Position numbers and translations under genes: made by a program. From HTCC2207 sp002685195 (lineage in GTDB: Bacteria > Pseudomonadota > Gammaproteobacteria > Pseudomonadales > Porticoccaceae), in NCBI GenBank assembly GCA_051201675.1, contig CP179212.1, positions 868,001-932,000 of the forward strand: a stretch of 64,000 bases of DNA, written 5' to 3'. Below the pieces are notes generated by a model. The model saw nothing but the letters and a program-made list of their open reading frames with translations. It was not told the origin of the DNA and searched no databases. This document shows positions 27,985 to 36,046 of the stretch, piece by piece. Positions within the stretch are counted from its first letter, which is position 1. Each line of letters begins with the position of its first letter.

Positions 27985-28839
27985 TTAAGCTAGGCTGGTT
28001 TTCAGAAATTCGATTAACAGATTAATTGCTTGGTCTTCCTTTTTGCTGCGATCGCAAATCAGATTGATACCAACTCTTCCAAGATTGGGAAATCTAGATG
28101 AATCGGGAATCACTTTCAGGTTACTGGGAACAGTGCTCTTAGCCAGCACAGTGACTCCAAGGTCCTCTTGAATGGCGTATTGAATACCCGTTAAATCTGG
28201 GTTGGTGTAGACGATCTGCCAAGGTAACTCAGATTGATCTAGGCGTTGAATTGCTCGCTGACGGTAGATGCAACCCTCGGCAGCAACAATTAAAGGCATA
28301 ATTTCCACTTTTAGTGGATTTCGATCGCTGTTAGCTACCCATACGAGGTCATCGGTTTTAACCAAATCTGAGTCTGCATCGGCTATTTCATCCCCAAGAG
28401 CTAAAATCAGGTCATGCTTTGCTTTGCCTGCTTTAGTCAGCAGATGTTTGCTCAACTCACAATTTACTTCTAGAGTGACATTTGGGTAGGCTTTTGCAAA
28501 GCGACTAACAATTCTTGGAAGCAGCACTGTTGCAAATTCGCTAGGAATACCAAGCCGAATCTTGCCCGCTACAGCACTTTTTGAAAGTTGACTAATGGCT
28601 AAATCATTTAGAGACAGTATTTGATTAGCATAGTCATAGAGTGATTCACCTGACTCTGATAAATCGAGATGCTTTCCTGCGCGAATAAATAACCGTTCAC
28701 CGACTAAGTCCTCAAGTCGTTTGATTTTGAGTGTTACGGCGGGCTGTGATCTGCCCAGCAATTCGCCAGCTTTAGTAAAGCTGCCAAGTTGTGCCACCGA
28801 GACGAAAGCACGCAATAGATCCATCGATAAATTCTTCAT
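27985..28839 (-). CDS. LysR-family regulator, LrhA-like
   Basis: This encodes a 284-residue LysR regulator. The winged helix-turn-helix occupies residues 1-65 (MDLLRAFVSVAQLGSFTKAGELLGRSQPAVTLKIKRLE), followed by the effector-binding domain from residue 95 (IRLGIPSEFATVLLPRI). The LLRAFV amino terminus and overall pattern resemble LrhA/HexA. It is transcribed away from gcvT across 130 bases that hold a perfect 19-bp palindrome, the usual layout for a LysR protein controlling its divergent neighbour. A role in glycine-cleavage control is inference. Confidence 0.9.
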   Translation of the reverse strand: MKNLSMDLLRAFVSVAQLGSFTKAGELLGRSQPAVTLKIKRLEDLVGERLFIRAGKHLDLSESGESLYDYANQILSLNDLAISQLSKSAVAGKIRLGIPSEFATVLLPRIVSRFAKAYPNVTLEVNCELSKHLLTKAGKAKHDLILALGDEIADADSDLVKTDDLVWVANSDRNPLKVEIMPLIVAAEGCIYRQRAIQRLDQSELPWQIVYTNPDLTGIQYAIQEDLGVTVLAKSTVPSNLKVIPDSSRFPNLGRVGINLICDRSKKEDQAINLLIEFLKTSLA

Positions 28840-28857
28840 AAATTTACCCTTACATTG

Positions 28858-28876
28858 GTATTTATATTATAAATAC
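28858..28876. promoter_or_regulatory. Perfect palindrome in lysR-gcvT intergenic region
   Basis: GTATTTATATTATAAATAC consists of two exact nine-base inverted arms around a single T. It lies 19 bases upstream of the lysR start and about 95 bases before gcvT. It is a good candidate for the LysR regulator's binding site, although its high A+T content means it could also be part of an ordinary promoter. Confidence 0.6.
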
Positions 28877-28969
28877 TAACATTATAGGTATTAATTTAAC
28901 ATATTAATGTAATCCTATTATCATAAGTTACTCATATCCGACTTACGCTCTGTGGAGACGACAAAATCC

Positions 28970-30091
28970 ATGTCAGATAGCGCAAAAAATCAAAAAACTC
29001 AGTTCTACGACTACCATGTTGCTGCCGGCGGGAAAATGGTGCCTTTCGCGGGTTATCTGATGCCGGTTCAGTACCCTGCTGGCATTATGCAAGAGCACCT
29101 TCATACGCGAAATAACGCAGGGTTGTTTGATGTGTCTCATATGGGACAGGTGTTAGTCACGGGGGTTGGAGTGGCCACGGCATTGGAAAAGCTGATGCCA
29201 GTAGACCTTGATGCGCTGGCTATTAACCAGCAGACATATGCGACATTTACATTGCCAAATGGCGGGATTCTTGATGATCTCATTGTTACTCGGTGGGCGG
29301 AGGATACCTATTTTTTGGTCGTTAATGCAGCCTGTAAAGACCAGGATATTGAGCATCTAAAAAGCTATTTAAGCGACTTTACAATTACCCATCTAGATCA
29401 ACACAGCCTGATTGCTCTTCAAGGTGCGAAAACTAAGGATATTATGTTGAAACTTGCGCCGAGCACGTCTGATTTGATTTTTATGCATGGATGCCCTGTG
29501 CAAATTGATGGCATTGAATGTTATGTGACTCGCTCTGGCTATACCGGCGAAGATGGTTTTGAAATTTCAGTATCCAACGATCATGCCTTGGCAGTGGCCG
29601 ATAGACTGTTGGCTTTTGACGACTGCAAGTGGATAGGTTTGGGTGCGCGGGATTCCTTAAGATTGGAAGCGGGTTTATGCCTTTATGGTCATGACATGGA
29701 TCAAAACACATCCCCTGTTGAAGCTGGTATTACTTGGAGTATCAGTCACTCTCGCCGTGTTGGTGGTGCCAAGGAAGGTGGTTTTTTAGGCGCAGACAAA
29801 ATTCTTAAGCATTTAGCTGATGGTGCGCCAAAAAAGCGAGTAGGTTTTCTGGTTGAAGGGAGGGCCCCAGTGCGAGAGGGTGCTGAGATAGCCGACAACG
29901 ATGGCAACATAGTCGGTGTTATCACCAGTGGTGGATTTGGCCCAACATTACAAGTCCCTGTGGCCATGGGTTATGTTACATCCGCTCTGGCTGCAGTGGG
30001 AACTCAGTTAAACGCAATGGTTAGAGGCAAGCTTAGGCCGATGACAGTCACAAAAATGCCCTTGGTCCCGCAGCGATATCACCGTGGTTAG
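28970..30091 (+). CDS. gcvT: Glycine cleavage system aminomethyltransferase (T protein)
   Basis: GcvT transfers the methylene group from lipoyl-bound aminomethyl to tetrahydrofolate. The 373-residue product contains the folate-binding features (FDVSHMGQ near residue 52, SRSGYTGEDGFEIS-like block near 185, and GLGARDSLRLEAGLCLYGHD near 227). The ATG at 28970 is chosen over a GTG six codons upstream, since homologues start shortly before TQFYDYHVAAGGKMVPFAGY. It is the first gene of gcvTHP, with no glycine-riboswitch-like leader visible in the short upstream region. Confidence 0.95.
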   Translation: MSDSAKNQKTQFYDYHVAAGGKMVPFAGYLMPVQYPAGIMQEHLHTRNNAGLFDVSHMGQVLVTGVGVATALEKLMPVDLDALAINQQTYATFTLPNGGILDDLIVTRWAEDTYFLVVNAACKDQDIEHLKSYLSDFTITHLDQHSLIALQGAKTKDIMLKLAPSTSDLIFMHGCPVQIDGIECYVTRSGYTGEDGFEISVSNDHALAVADRLLAFDDCKWIGLGARDSLRLEAGLCLYGHDMDQNTSPVEAGITWSISHSRRVGGAKEGGFLGADKILKHLADGAPKKRVGFLVEGRAPVREGAEIADNDGNIVGVITSGGFGPTLQVPVAMGYVTSALAAVGTQLNAMVRGKLRPMTVTKMPLVPQRYHRG

Positions 30092-30114
30092 TAATTCACT
30101 ATAAGGAGTTGAGA

Positions 30115-30492
30115 ATGACCCAGAAGTTTTACACTAAAGACCATGAATGGTTGAGCGTTGAAGACGACATTGTAACCATTGGCGTGACCGACTTTGCCCA
30201 AGAGCAGCTTGGGGACGTAGTATTTATTGAGCTGCCAGAGGTTGGAGCTGATTTGATTGAGGGTGATGAAGCTGCAGTAATCGAATCTGTTAAGGCCGCA
30301 GGTGAAATTGCGGTACCAATTAATGGCACGGTAGTCGCGATCAATGAAGATTTGGTTGATCAACCTGAGCTACTTAATACTGCACCAGAGGATGAAGGTT
30401 GGATATTTCGCATGTCCCCTAGTAATGAGTTAGAGACGGCAAGTTTTATGGATGCTGAGCAATACCAAAAATATATTGATAGCGGCGAATAA
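30115..30492 (+). CDS. gcvH: Glycine cleavage system H protein
   Basis: GcvH is the lipoyl carrier shuttling intermediates between the P, T and L proteins. The protein has 125 residues. The lipoyl-lysine motif ESVKAAGE lies near residues 61-68. The ATG at 30115 is preceded by AAGGAG at optimal spacing; a TTG two codons earlier overlaps that site. The stop codon overlaps the gcvP start as TAATG. Confidence 0.96.
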   Translation: MTQKFYTKDHEWLSVEDDIVTIGVTDFAQEQLGDVVFIELPEVGADLIEGDEAAVIESVKAAGEIAVPINGTVVAINEDLVDQPELLNTAPEDEGWIFRMSPSNELETASFMDAEQYQKYIDSGE

Positions 30493-33386
30493 TGGGCAAC
30501 GCACAGGGAGATAATCTAATGCTTAAAAAGAAACGAAGTCTTGGAGATTTAGAGAATTCTGCTGAGTTTGTCTCTCGCCACGTGGGACCAAATTCAGCAG
30601 ATCAGGCTGCTATGCTTAAAACTCTGGGTTGTGTGACACTCGAACAGTTGACCCAACAGGTTGTCCCCAAAGCGATCGCTATGACTGGCGATTTGGATAT
30701 TGATGATGGCTGCACTGAAGCGCAGGCTATCGCTGAATTAAGGCAGATCGCTGAGCACAACCAAGTATGTCGAAGTTTTATAGGGCAGGGCTATTACGGC
30801 ACAATTACACCAAATGTGATCCAGCGGAATATTTTAGAGAACCCGGCGTGGTACACGGCTTATACGCCGTATCAGCCAGAGATTTCCCAAGGCCGTTTGG
30901 AAGCGCTAATTAACTTTCAAACAATGATCACCGACCTCACAGGCATGGAAATGGCTAATGCTTCCATGTTGGACGAAGGCACCGCTGCGGCAGAAGCTAT
31001 GGCTTTGTGCCAGCGAATGTCAAAATCAAAATCCCTACGATTTTTTGTTGATAATGATTGTTTGCCTCAAACCATTGAGGTGGTTACAACCCGCGCAGAA
31101 CCATTAGGCATTGAGGTTGAAGTTGGTGACCCAGATAGTTTCTCCGGTGAGGCTTTTGGTATCTTGTTGCAGTATCCCGGTGTTAGTGGAGAGGTAAGCG
31201 ACTATCGGTCGGTGATAGAGAAAGTGCAGTCTCAGCGTGGCCTGGTAGTGATGGCAGCTGATATTCTTAGTTTAGTGATGCTAGAGTCTCCTGGCTCCTT
31301 GGGGGCTGATGTTGCAATTGGGTCAAGTCAGCGTTTTGGTGTTCCTTTGGGTTTCGGTGGGCCTCATGCCGGTTATATGGCGACACGTGAGGCCTATAAA
31401 CGTAACCTTCCAGGTCGCCTGGTGGGTGTGTCTCAAGATTCAGCAGGAGCCCCAGCTTATCGCTTAGCGCTGCAGACCCGTGAACAACACATACGCAGAG
31501 AGAAGGCGACGTCGAATATTTGTACCGCGCAGGTATTACTTGCTGTCATTGCGGGTATGTACGCGGTGTATCACGGGCCTAAAGGTTTATTACGTATTGC
31601 TCACCGAGTGCATACACTCACCTCTGTTCTGGCTGAGGGGTTACGGCAATGTAATGTCAAAATTCAAAATAATCATTGGTTCGACACACTCACACTAACA
31701 GTCGGAGAGCGTGTAAAAGCAGTTCTTCAAACTGCTGCACAAAAACAGTTTAACCTCCGTTTAATCGATGAGGAAACAGTGGGAATCTCGATCGATGAAA
31801 CAACCACGGCAGCAGATATTGCAACACTTTGGGATATCTTGATCGGGCCACATGATTTGGATGTGGATGTGATAGCTCAAAATATTGGAGACAACCTACC
31901 GAGCGGTCTAATAAGAACGACTGACTTTTTGAGTCATCCAACATTTAGTCTTTACCACTCTGAAACGGAGATGCTGAGATATTTACGCAAGCTAGCTGAC
32001 AAAGACATTGCCTTAGATCGCGCGATGATTCCCTTAGGTTCTTGCACTATGAAGTTAAATGCGACGGCGGAAATGTTGCCGATCACGTGGCCTGAATTTT
32101 CAAACATGCATCCCTTCGCGCCTTCGGATCAAACTAAAGGCTACTCGATAATGATAGAGCAGCTTGAGGAAATGCTATGCGCAGCCACTGGATATGATGC
32201 GATGTCGTTACAGCCTAACGCAGGCTCTCAGGGAGAGTATGCCGGCTTGCTGGCGATTCGGGGGTATCACGAAAGTAGAGGCGACAGCCACCGTAACGTA
32301 TGTCTGATCCCAAGTTCAGCTCATGGTACCAATCCTGCATCAGCGCAAATGTGTGGTATGAGTGTAGTGGTGGTTAAGTGTGATGATCAGGGAAATGTAG
32401 ATGTGGATGACCTTCAATCTAAGGCGCTACTCCACAGTGCAAACCTGTCAGCGATTATGGTTACCTATCCTTCTACTCATGGAGTATTTGAAGAGCGCAT
32501 CAAAGAGATATGCGAAATCGTTCATCAGCATGGTGGGCAGGTATATATCGATGGTGCAAATCTCAATGCCATGGTTGGTGTTTGTCAGCCAGGTAAGTTT
32601 GGGGGTGATGTTTCCCACCTTAATTTGCATAAAACATTCTGTATTCCCCACGGTGGTGGAGGACCGGGAGTTGGACCAATAGGTGTTGGTGCGCATCTAG
32701 CACCATTTTTACCTAAAGAGTCCAGCGACGGAGCGCGCCAGGGTGCTCAGGTATCTTCAGCCCCTTTTGGAAGCGCAAGCATTTTACCGATCACGTGGAT
32801 GTATATCCGAATGATGGGGCGATATGGACTAAAACAGGCGACAGAAGTTGCTATTTTAAATGCCAACTACATTGCCAGTCGACTTCAAGACCATTACCAG
32901 ATTCTTTATACAGGTAGTCAGGGCCGGATAGCCCATGAATGTATTCTAGACGTGCGAATGATAAAAGATGAGGTTGGGATATCTGTTGATGATATAGCCA
33001 AAAGACTAATAGATTTTGGTTTTCATGCTCCAACTATGTCTTTTCCTGTGGCTGGAACATTGATGATCGAACCTACTGAGAGTGAATCTAGAGCTGAGCT
33101 AGATCGTTTTTGTGATGCCATGATCACCATTAGATCAGAAATCAGTCAAGTGGCTGAAGGTACCTTAAGCGCTGAAGATAATCCTTTAGTAGGCGCGCCT
33201 CACACTGCAGCTATGGTCAGTGCAGATGAGTGGGGTCATGCGTATACACGAGGTCAGGCTGCCTATCCAGTGGAGTCGTTAAGGGATAGCAAATATTGGC
33301 CGCCGGTTGGACGGTTAGATCATGTCTATGGCGATCGGAATTTAGTATGCTCCTGTCCGTCTATATCCGATTACGAGCAAGGATAG
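30492..33386 (+). CDS. gcvP: Glycine dehydrogenase (decarboxylating), P protein
   Basis: GcvP is the PLP enzyme that decarboxylates glycine. It is the single-chain 964-residue form, with both the amino-terminal and carboxy-terminal halves fused. The PLP lysine lies in NLHKTFCIPHGGGGPG near residue 715, and the amino-terminal half shows VGPN and GYYGTITPNVIQRNILENPAWYT. A second ATG at 30519 with AGGGAG upstream is an alternative start that would remove nine residues. gcvT, gcvH and gcvP form one operon; the shared L protein is not in this window. Confidence 0.97.
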   Translation: MGNAQGDNLMLKKKRSLGDLENSAEFVSRHVGPNSADQAAMLKTLGCVTLEQLTQQVVPKAIAMTGDLDIDDGCTEAQAIAELRQIAEHNQVCRSFIGQGYYGTITPNVIQRNILENPAWYTAYTPYQPEISQGRLEALINFQTMITDLTGMEMANASMLDEGTAAAEAMALCQRMSKSKSLRFFVDNDCLPQTIEVVTTRAEPLGIEVEVGDPDSFSGEAFGILLQYPGVSGEVSDYRSVIEKVQSQRGLVVMAADILSLVMLESPGSLGADVAIGSSQRFGVPLGFGGPHAGYMATREAYKRNLPGRLVGVSQDSAGAPAYRLALQTREQHIRREKATSNICTAQVLLAVIAGMYAVYHGPKGLLRIAHRVHTLTSVLAEGLRQCNVKIQNNHWFDTLTLTVGERVKAVLQTAAQKQFNLRLIDEETVGISIDETTTAADIATLWDILIGPHDLDVDVIAQNIGDNLPSGLIRTTDFLSHPTFSLYHSETEMLRYLRKLADKDIALDRAMIPLGSCTMKLNATAEMLPITWPEFSNMHPFAPSDQTKGYSIMIEQLEEMLCAATGYDAMSLQPNAGSQGEYAGLLAIRGYHESRGDSHRNVCLIPSSAHGTNPASAQMCGMSVVVVKCDDQGNVDVDDLQSKALLHSANLSAIMVTYPSTHGVFEERIKEICEIVHQHGGQVYIDGANLNAMVGVCQPGKFGGDVSHLNLHKTFCIPHGGGGPGVGPIGVGAHLAPFLPKESSDGARQGAQVSSAPFGSASILPITWMYIRMMGRYGLKQATEVAILNANYIASRLQDHYQILYTGSQGRIAHECILDVRMIKDEVGISVDDIAKRLIDFGFHAPTMSFPVAGTLMIEPTESESRAELDRFCDAMITIRSEISQVAEGTLSAEDNPLVGAPHTAAMVSADEWGHAYTRGQAAYPVESLRDSKYWPPVGRLDHVYGDRNLVCSCPSISDYEQG

Positions 33387-33401
33387 GATTTTGACGATTG
33401 T

Positions 33402-34619
33402 CTAATTCTCTTGTTTGATCATATCGATCACGCTATAGGCAATGACAGGTTTAGAGAACCCCTTCACCGCTATTTCGCCTCGATTAGTACAGTCAATACT
33501 ATGCTTAACCAACTCGTAGGTACTCAAGGAAATTAATATTTCCTCATCGCAGGCAGCCGACTCCAGTCGGCTAGCCAAGTTCACCGAACGGCCGAGTAAT
33601 GTGTAATTAAGATGGTGCTCAGTGCCAAAGTTGCCTACCTTGCATAATCCAGTGTTAATTCCCATTCTAAGTGACGGGATATCTTTGATGCCGGCTGATT
33701 GCCATCTTTGTTGCAGTTTTTTCATGGCCTTACGCATCGCAGTAGCCATCGATACACAGCTTATAGCATCATTTTGAACGCCGCGGCTTACTGGATCGCC
33801 AAAAAAAACCATGATTGAATCTCCCATAATTTTATCGATGGTTCCGCCAAACCGAACAGCAATTCCAGACATTTCCGTGAGATAAGTGTTCAAAAATTCC
33901 GTAAGTTCATCTCCATTAAGTTGTTCAGCAAGTTCTGTAAAGCCGGCCATATCAGAAAAGAATATCGTGAGTTCCTTCTGCTGGGGTTCATCCATGATTC
34001 TTTTGCCGGAGAGAATTTCGCGCCTTATGCTCGGAGAAAGATATTTAGAAAGATGGAATGATTGATTAAAGAGGCGTGCATTAGTTTGATTTTCTATCTC
34101 TACTTTTGTTGCTAACTTCTTATTTCGGGAGTGAAACAGGTGTACAACGATAAAACAGTAGATTGATACAAGCACTAAAATAACTCCGGTTGTAGAGTCA
34201 GTTAAGGTAATAGAATGCGGCGCCAGATAGCCAAAAAAGCATCCGACTAGAAAGAGTAATAAGGAAATTGATAAATAACGACGGCCCTTTCCTATCAATG
34301 CTAGCCCATATAAAAGACTAATTATTGTAGTAATTGTAAAGTCAAAACTAGTATGACCAATCACGGACCCGGCAATAAAACTATCCCCGGCTATTAGCCC
34401 TATATTTTTTGCACTATTGAATTTATTTTGATCAGACAAATAAATCGTGATGCTTGCGTATAAAAATAAGGCACAAAAAGATACGGCAAAGAAATGGCTA
34501 TAAGCGAACAAATCTGGCTCATTTATAATGGTCAGCAGAGTAATTAGGAAAACCATTAGCCTAAAAGAGTTTGCCTGTAATAATGAATCTTGCATTTTTT
34601 TCTCTATACCCATTTGCAT
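33402..34619 (-). CDS. Membrane-bound class III adenylate/guanylate cyclase
   Basis: The protein has 405 residues. About six amino-terminal hydrophobic segments (residues 15-170) are followed by a short helical linker and a class III cyclase domain (residues 205-400). The metal-binding block FFSDMAGFTELAEQL and the GDSIMVFFGDP block are present, together with GINTGLCKVGNFGTEHHLNYTLLGRSVNLASRLE. The catalytic aspartates appear intact, so it is probably active, most likely producing cAMP. It converges on gcvP with 15 bases between them. Confidence 0.92.
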   Translation of the reverse strand: MQMGIEKKMQDSLLQANSFRLMVFLITLLTIINEPDLFAYSHFFAVSFCALFLYASITIYLSDQNKFNSAKNIGLIAGDSFIAGSVIGHTSFDFTITTIISLLYGLALIGKGRRYLSISLLLFLVGCFFGYLAPHSITLTDSTTGVILVLVSIYCFIVVHLFHSRNKKLATKVEIENQTNARLFNQSFHLSKYLSPSIRREILSGKRIMDEPQQKELTIFFSDMAGFTELAEQLNGDELTEFLNTYLTEMSGIAVRFGGTIDKIMGDSIMVFFGDPVSRGVQNDAISCVSMATAMRKAMKKLQQRWQSAGIKDIPSLRMGINTGLCKVGNFGTEHHLNYTLLGRSVNLASRLESAACDEEILISLSTYELVKHSIDCTNRGEIAVKGFSKPVIAYSVIDMIKQEN

Positions 34620-34947
34620 AGTTTAGCATCCTCGCACAACTTTCGCCTCATTGAATTTTTAGATTGACAGCCTTCGTTGCTTTTAACCTGTTTGTTGTGT
34701 AAAGTTCCGGCGCTTTAACTAGACTGAAAGTTAAGGAATAAGCACGCCGTGCTCCTGAATAGTTTCAAGAACAGAAAAACGGCAACAGTTTACGGTGAGG
34801 TATCCGAGTGGCTGAAAAAATACAGAGTATTTTAGGCCCCATAGGGCGATCTCGCAGAGACAAGAGGCATGCTTTAGTATGGCTCGAAGCAACGAGCACG
34901 CCGTGCTCCTGAATAGTTTCAAGAACAGAAAAACGGCAACAGTTTAC
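34620..34947 (+). other. Intergenic region before tRNA-Ser with a duplicated tRNA leader
   Basis: This stretch of 328 bases contains a direct repeat that includes the tRNA-Ser upstream region, plus a 23-base 5' tRNA fragment in the first copy. The 78 bases between the copies show no coding potential I trust. Open frames that run through the repeat on the minus strand are repetitions of one another and lack ribosome binding sites. Confidence 0.6.
34741..34816 (+). repeat. Direct repeat copy 1: tRNA-Ser leader plus truncated tRNA 5' end
   Basis: This 76-bp segment is identical to 34895-34970 except for one base (A instead of G at 34802). It comprises 53 bases of upstream sequence, including the hairpin-forming AGCACGCCGTGCT, and the first 23 bases of tRNA-Ser, from 34794 through the D-stem. 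The sequence then diverges, so no anticodon or T arm follows. It is a tRNA pseudogene fragment. Confidence 0.95.
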
Positions 34948-34970
34948 GGTGAGGTGTCCGAGTGGCTGAA
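34895..34970 (+). repeat. Direct repeat copy 2: leader and 5' part of intact tRNA-Ser
   Basis: This is the second copy of the 76-bp repeat, 154 bases downstream of the first, continuing into the complete tRNA-Ser. The octamer AGCACGCC occurs at the start of both copies and again in the tRNA anticodon stem at 34973, a microhomology that could have promoted the duplication. Confidence 0.95.
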
Positions 34971-35038
34971 GGAGCACGCCTGGAAAGTGTGTAAGCGTTA
35001 ATAGCGTTTCGAGGGTTCGAATCCCTCTCTCACCGCCA
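34948..35038 (+). tRNA. tRNA-Ser (anticodon GGA)
   Basis: This is a 91-base class II tRNA with encoded CCA. The acceptor arm GGTGAGG pairs with TCTCACC (G7-T66 wobble), the anticodon arm CACGC/GTGTG holds the loop CTGGAAA with anticodon GGA, and the T arm is GAGGG-TTCGAAT-CCCTC. The extended variable arm confirms a serine identity. An integrase remnant starts 75 bases downstream, so the 3' end may have served as an integration site. Confidence 0.95.
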
Positions 35039-35112
35039 TAAAGCTACTTTAAAGTCTCTACAGCCCTTGTTAGCTCTCGTTTCTTACGAGACTGATGAGG
35101 AGCCGTAGACAA

Positions 35113-35382
35113 ATGAGTAGACATTTTAGGTACCCTAAATACACATACCTTAAAGACAACAACTTTTATTTTTCTAGATCAGTTCCAGTTGATCTTAGAT
35201 GTTTCTATATAAAACCCCGCATTGTTCAATCACTCAAGACCAACTCGCTACTAAGAGCTAAGACTGCATCCAAAGTCTTTGCATCCAAGCTTGATGATTA
35301 TTGGTTGGGATTAAGACTAAAGAGTATAGAAATACCTGCCGCACATCTCCTTGTTGCAGATGGCAACAGTTCCTCATTTTAA
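35113..35382 (+). pseudogene. Truncated tyrosine-type integrase, amino-terminal stump
   Basis: Only about 89 residues remain. The region YLKDNNFYFSRSVPVDLR followed by IVQSLKTNSLLRAKTASKVFASKLDDYW matches the amino-terminal DNA-binding pattern of tRNA-targeting phage integrases (DUF6538-like). The catalytic domain with its Arg-His-Arg-Tyr residues is absent, and no frame downstream restores it. An in-frame ATG at 35095 is an alternative start. Its position 75 bases after tRNA-Ser and in the same orientation is typical of a genomic-island integrase, so this appears to be a relic. Confidence 0.82.
35211..35306 (+). repeat. Integrase-derived inverted repeat, left arm
   Basis: This 96-bp part of the integrase stump is repeated in inverted orientation at 39543-39638 with only three mismatches, all near the integrase-downstream end. 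The arms enclose about 4.2 kb containing three array genes. Confidence 0.95.
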
Positions 35383-35450
35383 CCCTTAGCAACTTTTTGT
35401 TTAAGGATTTCCATGTCTTTTTGCTTTAGGGATATGACTCCTATATCCCT

Positions 35451-35487
35451 CCCTGATTTGACTGGATGGGGTATTCAACTATGATTG
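35451..35487 (+). repeat. Array promoter repeat, copy A
   Basis: This is one of ten related elements in 35.4-48.6 kb. It contains TTGACT at 35458-35463, a 16-base spacer and TATGAT at 35480-35485, followed 22 bases later by the GTG of the adjacent lipoprotein gene. The conserved block CCTGATTTGACTGGATGGGG precedes the promoter spacer. Confidence 0.88.
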
Positions 35488-35507
35488 CCTCGTTTTGGAG
35501 GAAAAGT

Positions 35508-35999
35508 GTGCAAATTCGAAATCTAAATACAATTCTTTGGATCGTCCTCCTATGCGGATGCGCGGGAAAACTAGATATTAGCAATCTTGAACTCTCATCA
35601 AATGTGCACGAAGGTTGTTTTTCACCCACAACAACAATGGATGTCTACTATTATAAAAACGGTTTTAACCAAAAGTACGAGCTTTTATCCCCTAAAGCAC
35701 CTTGGTGTAGCAACGACATATTTATGGAATCATGTCAAAAAGTATTCCCAATTTCTAAAAGTGGTGAAATAAAGATCACTAAAATATTTGATAGATCAGT
35801 TGGTACTTCTGGCCATTGCTGGGAAATATTTGCTAAAGCGAAAAGTAAGCCGGATGTCGAATTCGCAATACCTGCCTGCTGGTTACACCATAATCCAGAT
35901 ATCTGGGTAAAACCGAAGTATCCTTGGCATCAAAAAAAGACAGAGGAACAGTTGCGGATTGATACTGAATTTTTAGAGAAAGTTCGCTGTTCATTCTAG
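35508..35999 (+). CDS. Hypothetical lipoprotein
   Basis: This encodes a 163-residue predicted lipoprotein with a short signal peptide ending in the lipobox LCGC (Cys18), then a cysteine-containing soluble domain with CWEIFAKAKSKPDVEF near residue 107. The GTG at 35508 is chosen because GGAGG stands six bases before it; the longer frame back to 35466 begins inside promoter repeat A and would lie upstream of its likely transcript start. I do not recognise the family. It is the first gene of the array. Confidence 0.72.
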   Translation: MQIRNLNTILWIVLLCGCAGKLDISNLELSSNVHEGCFSPTTTMDVYYYKNGFNQKYELLSPKAPWCSNDIFMESCQKVFPISKSGEIKITKIFDRSVGTSGHCWEIFAKAKSKPDVEFAIPACWLHHNPDIWVKPKYPWHQKKTEEQLRIDTEFLEKVRCSF

Positions 36000-36020
36000 G
36001 CAAGCAAGTGACCCAATTTC

Positions 36021-36044
36021 TCTAGCCCTGATTTGACTGGATGG
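36021..36044 (+). repeat. Array promoter repeat, copy B (truncated)
   Basis: Only the 5' half survives: TCTAGCCCTGATTTGACTGG and four further bases match the other copies, then similarity stops two bases before the stop codon of the minus-strand metalloprotease gene. The -10 half is absent. The break probably marks an insertion or deletion junction. Confidence 0.85.
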
Positions 36045-36046
36045 AC

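Noticed and set aside
28840..28969. Glycine riboswitch before gcvTHP
   Set aside because: The region is too short and A+T-rich, with no recognisable aptamer core; it holds a palindrome instead.
34794..34894. Second functional tRNA-Ser
   Set aside because: Only the first 23 bases match; the anticodon arm, variable arm, T arm and acceptor 3' strand cannot be formed.
35075..35115. Hammerhead-ribozyme-like core: hairpin TCTCGT/ACGAGA directly followed by CTGATGAG
   Set aside because: The partner GAAA element, a stem II and a proper NUH cleavage triplet are missing, so the match is probably chance.
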